Source of the DNA: Combretum micranthum | Taxonomy: Eukaryota > Streptophyta > Magnoliopsida > Myrtales > Combretaceae | NCBI GenBank assembly: GCA_024138025.1 | Contig: JAMXBD010004310.1 | Coordinates: 1-64,000, forward strand | Direction: 5' to 3' | Length of the DNA: 64,000 nucleotides | In this document: piece after piece, positions 57,560-64,000 of the stretch | Layout: every line of letters starts with the position of its first letter | How positions within the stretch are numbered: position 1 is the first letter of the stretch | The notes under the pieces: model-generated | Told to the model about the DNA's origin: nothing | The model's database searches: none | Seen by the model: only the letters and a program-made list of their open reading frames with translations | Made by a program: the position numbers and the translations under genes

Positions 57560-58930
57560 AACGAAAAAGGTTCAAGGCATACCAGTTCCCAAGTCACAGC
57601 TGTAGTCTCTACTGCATTCCAATGCAGCCAAGTCTCCTTCTTCTTCATCTGTCTCTTTACTCATCCATTGTCTCTCCATGTTGTAGATTCTGATTCTTGA
57701 AGCAATGGATTCTGATCCGCTTCCATTTCCATTCCCAGTCCTTATAAGAACAACTCCTCTAGAAGACATTGTCAGAACATTCCTCCCTCATGGACATTCA
57801 TTAGCGAAATGCCCTTCCTGCTTGTAGACATAGCAAGTATTGTTTTCTTTCTTTGAACATTTTGATATCTTATGATCTGCATCTCCACAGAAGAAGCACT
57901 TTCCAAACAACTAAGGGCACTTCTTGGGGTAGTGTGCTCCATTGCACTTCCAGCACTAGACGTTTTTAGGTATGAACCTCCCACTGTTATCATTGCTCCT
58001 ATAGTTATTGGAGAACTTGAATCTATTTTGTGGGGATGTGGAACCGGATCCACCATAAAACTTTTTCCCAAAAATCAGGGCTTTCTCTTCTTCTATTCTT
58101 TCCCTCCTTTTCCTTGCTCCTTCTACAATTCGAGCTCTTTCCACCAATTCTCGGTAACTTCTGATGTTAAATTCTTCCAACCTCATTCTCCGGTCTTCAT
58201 CCAATCCTCCTAGGAAGACTTGTCTTTTCAATTCTTCGCTGTACTTATAAGAGTCGGGGGCGTATTATAGCAATCTACTGAAATCAGTCTCATATTGCTC
58301 AATAGTTCTTCCTTTCTGAGCAATTTGCAAGAAGTCTACACTATACCTTACTTGTAAACTTCTCGAGAAATAACTTTTCAGGAACTCATGTCTGAACATT
58401 TCCCAAGTGATTAGGGTCATTAGCTCTTTGTTCTTTGATTCTCACTATATTCTAGCATTCAGACGAATCATGAATGTCCCATACTTGATTTGTAGGTAAT
58501 GCGGGACCTCATATGCATCAAAAGACCTTTCGACCTTAGCAAGCCAATCTTCGGCCTCATCTGGCTTATCATAAGCTCCGCCAAAATAACGGTTACTTCG
58601 AATAAAATCAGGCAATGAACTCTTGTATGGCCTAAGCGGTGGGGATAGAGGTAATGGTGCATTTTGGGAGTGCATGCTCCTTTGTACAGATGCTTCAGTT
58701 GACACTTGCTATTGCGGCAGAGTTGTTACAGGTGCCAGTGTTGGTGCGGTTTCGGGTACGGGTGCGGGTGCAGGCATGTTCTGCCTAATTGCTTCCAGCA
58801 CGTGGGTCAGATGTCCTAATGTAGCATGCAAGTCTACTTGAGGTGCAGCAGCTGCTTGAGCGGCAAGCTGTTCCTCTTCAACTTCCTGTTGGTTGGAGAC
58901 ACTTTGCTCCTCCCCACGTCCTCTTCTACT
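57560..58930 (-). pseudogene. Gag of element M with three zinc knuckles
   Basis: From about 58930: a Gln/Glu/Ala-rich N-terminus (QAAAAPQVDLHATLGHLTHV), a Pro-rich stretch, then from 58705 the gag core with SLPDFIRSNRYFGGAYDKP and DEAEDWLAKVERSFDAYEVP. The stretch 58231-57956 has RRMRLEEFNIRSYRELVERA and KKRRERIEEEKALIF-like text. Around 57965-57795 there are three zinc knuckles: CWKCNGAHYPKKC (one residue short), CFFCGDADHKISKC (standard CX2CX4HX4C) and CYVYKQEGHFANEC (second Cys now Tyr). The open stretch 57769-57572 is the link to protease. A few stops and shifts. + strand ORFs at 57872-58213 and 58623-58841 are shadows. Confidence 0.85.
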
Positions 58931-59237
58931 TTGGCTATTTTAAATTTTTCTAAGTTAGGTTTATCGTTTTGATATCTTAGTTAATTCTTTGATGAAAATT
59001 TTTGCGGATATAACGGAAACTTTCTTACATAAATAGTTACTGAAATAAAATTTAAATCATGGTAAATTTTGAGATCATACTTAAAACATAAATTCATTAG
59101 AAAATTGAAATAGCGAGTACAAAACCCTTACATAGAATTTGAAATAACAAGGTCAATCACAAAGAAGACAATAAAACACCATTCCGAAAGCTTAAAAGAT
59201 AGACTAGGATCGCTGATCTAGTCTTTAATTACAAAAT
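58931..59237 (-). other. Non-coding spacer between upstream ORF and gag of M
   Basis: About 300 bp, T-rich on the - strand, with a donor-like CTATGTAAGG (near 59130) and an acceptor-like TTTTATTTCAG (near 59040). It could be an intron, but this is only pattern matching. Confidence 0.35.
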
Positions 59238-60265
59238 TTGAGCTGGACAACAGGGTATACTTGGCTTCCTCCTTCCTTCCTTCATTCTTCGGGCGTATCT
59301 TCAGGGTTTCTGCTGGACGACCCTGGGTTTCTTTTCCTAAAAAATTTTTGGAAATATTTCTTCCTCTTTTTGGCTGCTTCCCGTAACCTTTCATGTATAT
59401 TAGTTAGTTCTGCTTCAGTCAGATCCGGCACTATATCATGAATGGTTCTCTAAGTACCAGCCTTCTCAGCTTCCATGCTATCGTTCTCATTTGTCATCGG
59501 TGGAGTATTGTCCATGTCCATGGTTGAGTTTGCCTCCTGTCTCCTCCAAGCTTGCTGCTCTTCCAGATAGCGAATGATTCTTGCTTCCTCACAATTCTAG
59601 GGTTCATCGATTCTAGAAGCGGTCCAGTTTCCTACTTCTTGTTCCGGTCCTTCTTTTTGGTCTTCATCTGGATCTTCCTCGAAATATTCACTTGTTTCTC
59701 TCATCTGCTCCTCTCTTATTACCGTTCCATTCCTGCATAGATGTAGAACCTTCTTTCTTCTTAGCTAGACTCTTGTGAAGATTGGTGGCTCAGTGGACAC
59801 TTCAGTTGGTGGTCACAAAACTTCTTGGTAAACTCCATGCCAACAGAAAGCTTTGCTGATATGAGCTTTCATCCATTCTAGGTGATCCGTTAAATCGTCG
59901 TGTGCATATACAAATACTGGTCCAATTAGTGTCCAAGTTTGGAAATCAGGAAAAGTTTAGCTTCCATCCTCCCTAAGGTCAAACGTTGCTTCCTTCAGCA
60001 TCGATCGGTCTCCAGCTATCATGCCGATCCGATCCACGGCATATATCATCTCTATCTCGGATAATTTCTTCCCTATGGGACAGTTATGGATGGTCTGCAC
60101 TACTCCTTATCACTCTATATTCATCATTCCTTTCTTTCAAATCAGAATCATCTCTTGGATGGTCTTAGGTTGTCCAACGAAAGCAAACTCTTCACACAAT
60201 ACCCTAAGTCTTAGTCAGTAATTCTCTAAGTTTTCAAAGGGTCCTTTATGAAATTTTTAGCCTGC
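59238..60265 (-). pseudogene. Unrecognised ORF between primer site and gag of element M
   Basis: The - strand reading holds one frame for about 340 codons with only single-base stops: ENLEN near 60240, LRLRVLCEEFAFVGQPKTI, GKKLSEIEMIYAVDRIGMI, TFPDFQTWTLIGPVFVYAHD, HLEWMKAHISKAFCWHGVYQ, a Glu/Asp-rich part (EEQMRETSEYFEEDPDEDQ), ARIIRYLEEQQAWRRQEA, and a basic end (LREAAKKRKKYFQKFFRKR) before a final stop near 59260. Globular N-terminal half, then acidic, then coiled and basic. I know no family for it. Tat/Ogre elements have an extra ORF in this place, but the gag-pol here is of chromovirus style. It may be a captured gene or a divergent structural protein. No start codon could be fixed. Confidence 0.55.
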
Positions 60266-60417
60266 GAGCCTCGTCTAAGGTAATCTATGCAAAAGAAAGA
60301 GAAGTTAGAAAAGTTATTCTGCCCATTCTATCTTATCTAGTTCTTTTCTTATTTCTATTCTAGTTTGTTTCTTCTTAAGTCCAATTCTATAATTATGATT
60401 CTTAGATTCTTAACCAT

Positions 60418-60429
60418 GCTCTGACACCA
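60418..60429 (-). promoter_or_regulatory. Primer-binding site of element M
   Basis: On the - strand TGGTGTCAGAGC, one mismatch from TGGTATCAGAGC, 8 bases after the end of the 5' LTR. Confidence 0.88.
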
Positions 60430-60437
60430 ACTTAAAC

Positions 60438-63400
60438 TATCACACCCCAAGGGGTACCCTAAACGTAACAGTCCGCCACACTCAATATTAAAGCTTAAGT
60501 ATAACAACCTTAGTCATTCCTAGAAGCTTCGATATTAAGTGTAAGGCGTGCTCTCACAAATTTAGAGGACCATACATGGAATTATGGAGCTTAAGAAGAT
60601 AAATAAAAAATTAAAAAATAAGGATTCATAATATTCATTTGTTCATAACAATAGTATTACAAATCTTAGGGGCATTCCTTAGCCACAAATAACTATAATC
60701 TACTACAAGAATATTTCTATGGAGTCTACATCTTATCGAACACTAAACTTGATCTAGAAATTCCTTAACCAAAAAGGAAAATACCAGGCTGCAGGGTCCA
60801 TGTGGCCTCAACTACAAATAGGTGAACTGCAAAAGATATCTATAAGGGTATAAGCTAATAGGGTTAATGAGAACTATTTCCGTAAATAAACTTCTTGTGT
60901 AATGAAATTCGAACAAGTTATTTAAGCGAACAAGTTATTTAAGCAAACAAATGAAATGCAACATACATGTGGGCAAACAAGGCATATATTTTTCTAAAAA
61001 CTATATGTTGAATGGATTTACGCCCTTCATTCGAGGTTTGGTGATACATAAACTCAAAACAAGTAGTTTTAGTTAAATTTATATTTTCGATCAATACTGC
61101 CAAGCATATTAAGTCTACTTGATTTGAGCCATGCTTTCGGGCTTTCCGTCAAGCATTTGATTCCCTGTCGCCAAGCAATCGCTTTTGATCATAACCGCCA
61201 AGTGTTGCTTTCGACCTGAGCTACCATCCTTCTCACCAAAGGATAATAACCCAATGTAATATGACTCACTTCGTGGTATGCATGAATCAATTTATTTATG
61301 ATATTATAGCATCATTATTATCAAATTTAAGGTGATCATAAAATTTCATACAAATCAAGTGCTATACTAAAACAAACATTTAATCAATTCCAGCCTCGAT
61401 ATTCTTAGGATCCTTTCAACAAAACTTTTGCATACAAACAAATTTGTCTTTTCTTAATTCTAGTGCAACAAAATTATAAGCACAACCAAGTAAAGTACTT
61501 TAAGGAAATGAACTCATGATGCCATATCGACAATGAGTCATTCACACAATCCACTTAGTCAAAAAAATCCTCGGGGTATGGATATCCTTCCTTGGAATCA
61601 CCTAGTCAAGGAAAATATCCAAAATGAGTATTTCTTGATGACTTTCTTGAATTTTGACAAAATAATGTCATAAGAACGTCAAAGTTCGTATAAATGATGA
61701 TTCTAATTTAAAATAGCCATAACTTGGTTATTTTAACACGGAATTACGCATACAATATACCGATTATACCTACTCAAAAAGATCAATCTATTTGTAAAAC
61801 TATTTTCATCAGACTAGATCATTTAAGCTCCAAAACAGTGGTGATCAGATTCACCACGAATTTTCCCAACACAAAAGCAATTTGTTTCAAATATTAAACC
61901 ATTCAAAAATTGCTTTTATAAATACTTAGTTATCTATATAGTTGAAAAACTTCCTTTTTATAGATTTTTAGCTCATATTTTATCCGTGCTTAAGTGTTTG
62001 ATGTCCAACCAAATTTCTTGAGTAAAACAATATAAATCAAGAGTGTAGAAAATCATAGTTTACAAAGATTCTATTTTGTAAATTCTTGAAATGAATAGTT
62101 TGATTCGTTTGTTTTCAAAGAATTACTTTTATGTTCATCTTACTATTTTTCCTAAATGACTTTTTGACAAAATAAATTTCTTCTTTCCTAAATTCTCAAC
62201 ATTAGTGCTACTTTTTCTATTTGTTTTCTTTGACTATTTATTTGAAAAATCTTGGTTTTGAAAACTCTCATTTTCGCTTTAAGAGGTTTCCTTAAACAAA
62301 GCAATATAAAAAAGCTTTTTCAAAACAAAAGTAATTTCTAAAATTGTAGTGAGTTCTTCTTAAAACTTGGAAAAGAATAACTTTACTTTTGTTAAACCAT
62401 AGAATTTATATTTCATATAAAACCATTCTTAGGTAATAAAATCTCCTTTTGTCAAAGTATTATGGAAGCTTTAAAGGTTTGGACAACAATCTTAATGGGC
62501 ATGATTATAATAACAAAAAAAACATAAATAATAAATAAAGTCAAGTATTGGGAGTCTTAGCTTCTTTAAGACTCCCGAGACTAAGAAGTAGACTAGTCCC
62601 AAAAGAAAGAAATAAAATAAAATAAAATAAATAAAAATTGTTTTGACTTGATGGGTAAGTTTAAGACTAGAGACTAGTCTTAAAACAACAAGAAATAAAT
62701 AAATTGCAATGGAATAAATAAATAAATTATTTTGCATGAAAATAAATAAGTTGCAAGTGAGCTTATATGCTCTAAAGAATATATATATTTGTATGTATAC
62801 ATATAGATACATAATAATACTTAGTTAGAAATGACAATAATAATATGAACAAAGTGAAGTAACAACATAAATAGATAAATAAAGATCCATGAACAAGAAC
62901 AATACATGAATATAGTGTAGCTTCCATAACATTTAGTTTTTTTTGGAAACTTATACTATGATCATGTAAAGTTACATGACATGGGAGAAAGAACTTGTTA
63001 AAGAAAAGTTTACCTAAATAGGGTTTATGAAGTATTATGTGGGAATGGGTTTTGTGTATGTAGAAAGTGGTTTGAGATTATTTTGAGAGAGTATTTAGAG
63101 AGAGTGTTGAGAGGAAATTTTTGGAGAGTTTTGATAGTAAATTTGTGGGTAGTAATTGTGTAAAAGAAATAAAAGAGGTTGGGCATATTTATAGGAAATG
63201 AGGAGTGAATTTTTGTGTGATTTAAATAATGAAAAAAAAAAACAAAATGAGAGAGAGAGGGGGACAAGGGGCATCGGCCGCTATGGAAGAGGGGAGAGAG
63301 AGAGATTTAATTTTTGTATTTTTGTTGATTAAATGAAATAATAAGTAAGGTAGATGTGAAATAAAACTATGGGGAAGGTAAAAAGTAAAGGTAATAGGTG

Positions 63401-63898
63401 TATAGGTGTAAGAATAGGTGTTAGAAAAAGTATAGATAAAAGAATAGTATAGAATAGTAGTGAATAGTGTAATGTAAAGTAAATATGACTAATAAAGTAC
63501 CGGTAGTAAGAAAATATGCGTATAATTGCGATATCTTATATTTTTACTTATCGAAAAATTATAAAACTGATATTTTTTAAAACCTTATATTTTTATAAGT
63601 TTAACGGTATATTCGGAATATTTTTACTATTCCGAGCTCCGAGACACGTTTTCAAGAACTGTATCCGTTCGGGTTTAAAACGATTCGCAGTTTTACTAAT
63701 ATGATCTTTTTAAGCTTACTTATGTAATTATGGACTATTCTACATATTAATCTCTTACTTACTTTCTGAGAGTTGATTATACGGGATTGCCGGACTTAAA
63801 CCATTTCGTCTAACTAGGTTGTTCTTGACTTTAGGGTTTCCGATTGACTTCCCAATTAGGGTTTAAGCTAAACGGTCATAAAACTTTGGGGGTTTACA
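60438..63898 (-). repeat. 5' LTR of element M
   Basis: 3461 bp. On the - strand it starts TGTAAACCCCCAAAG next to the TSD and ends TGTGATA (CA changed to TA). TATA box at 63186-63193. The donor-like TTTAG/GTAAAC lies near 63017. The micro-exon block at 61518-61601 has an intact acceptor (CTTGACTAG/GTGATT), which the 3' LTR has lost, while the donor reads ATGAGTT in both LTRs. The third block is at 60785-60826. The CGTAAATC box is at 61014-61036. Confidence 0.9.
61518..61601 (-). other. Micro-exon-like block, 5' LTR of M
   Basis: The reading is DSKEGYPYPEDFFD and then TAA. The 3' LTR copy (about 46192-46285) reads DDSEEGYPYPKDFFD and TAA. Tyr is replaced by Phe in both. Confidence 0.5.
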
Positions 63899-63903
63899 TA
63901 GGG

Positions 63904-64000
63904 TCTAGTGCTATATAGGTTCATAGTATTTTTGTTTTAGAATATTAAAAATTTTAGTTTGAGTCTTATCTTTATGAATTAGTCATAATATTATATTTTA
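63904..64000 (-). mobile_element. LTR L resumes after element M
   Basis: By position, the sequence beyond the right TSD of M must be the continuation of what stands left of 44387. The CTAGTG...TTTTAGAATATT text is AT-rich and too short to align firmly with D. Confidence 0.5.

Larger units (their letters stand above)
44387..63898 (-). mobile_element. Element M: complete Ty3/gypsy (chromovirus-like) element with very long LTRs
   Basis: LTRs at 44387-48620 and 60438-63898, TSD TAGGG at 44382-44386 and 63899-63903 (perfect). On the - strand the order is 5' LTR, primer site, an unrecognised ORF, gag with three zinc knuckles, protease, RT, RNase H remnant, integrase, polypurine tract, 3' LTR. Removing the MITE, N and O leaves about 12.4 kb. 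LTRs of 3.5 kb and the [12 protein letters not shown] RT fit the Tekay/Del group of chromoviruses; that placement is inference, since no chromodomain was found in the decayed end of integrase. Confidence 0.88.

Noticed and set aside
1..64000. CRISPR arrays, bacterial operons, rRNA, tRNA or telomeric repeats
   Set aside because: None seen. The tandem repeats present lack the spacer structure, no cloverleaf-like gene was recognised, and the content is plant retrotransposons.

Overview
This window is plant nuclear DNA: AT-rich, with no cellular gene that I can recognise, and built almost entirely of LTR retrotransposons inserted into one another. The evidence is pol domains of Ty3/gypsy type, primer-binding sites of two plant classes (initiator-Met type and TGGCGCC type), polypurine tracts, LTR ends, and above all matching 5-bp target-site duplications (TSDs) on both sides of most insertions. 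It looks like eudicot heterochromatin or intergenic space. Every coding region carries stops or frameshifts, and each one is part of a transposon.

Layout, with letters used throughout. A (1-3194): end of a + strand LTR. 3195-4898: anonymous AT-rich DNA. B: a - strand element with its 3' LTR at 4899-6481 and one long decayed ORF. That ORF is now scattered over 8150-8722, 18290-19938 and 21382-22296 because C (8728-18284), F (19944-21376) and G (from 22305) landed in it. C is a - strand gypsy element whose pol is mostly deleted. It holds solo LTR D (9449-16494), which holds solo LTR E (9625-13263). G is a + strand gypsy element with gag, protease, RT, RNase H and integrase in order. It is split by solo LTR H (26544-30009), by the non-autonomous element I (30283-35380) and, near the end of pol, by LTR J (36103).

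From J onward the right halves lie outside the window. J is cut by K (37956), K by L (41431), and L by a complete - strand element M (44387-63898, TSD TAGGG). M carries three later guests: a hAT-type MITE (44396-45122), solo LTR N (50283-53988) and a palindromic LTR insertion O (54735-57388). L resumes at 63904. The deepest path is B-G-J-K-L-M-guest, seven layers.

The observations most worth following up are these. (1) The 3-4 kb LTRs of A, D, E, K, L, M and N share a leader organised like three exons. Its central micro-exon of about 60-100 nt has splice-like borders and, in six copies, a reading that ends in D-Y/F-Y/F-D followed at once by a stop. (2) M has an extra, unrecognised ORF of about 1 kb between primer site and gag. 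(3) O is a 1.1-kb near-perfect palindrome with a 16-nt loop, flanked by a 5-bp TSD. (4) GC-rich GCCGGC-type repeat clusters recur inside LTRs of several otherwise unrelated families.
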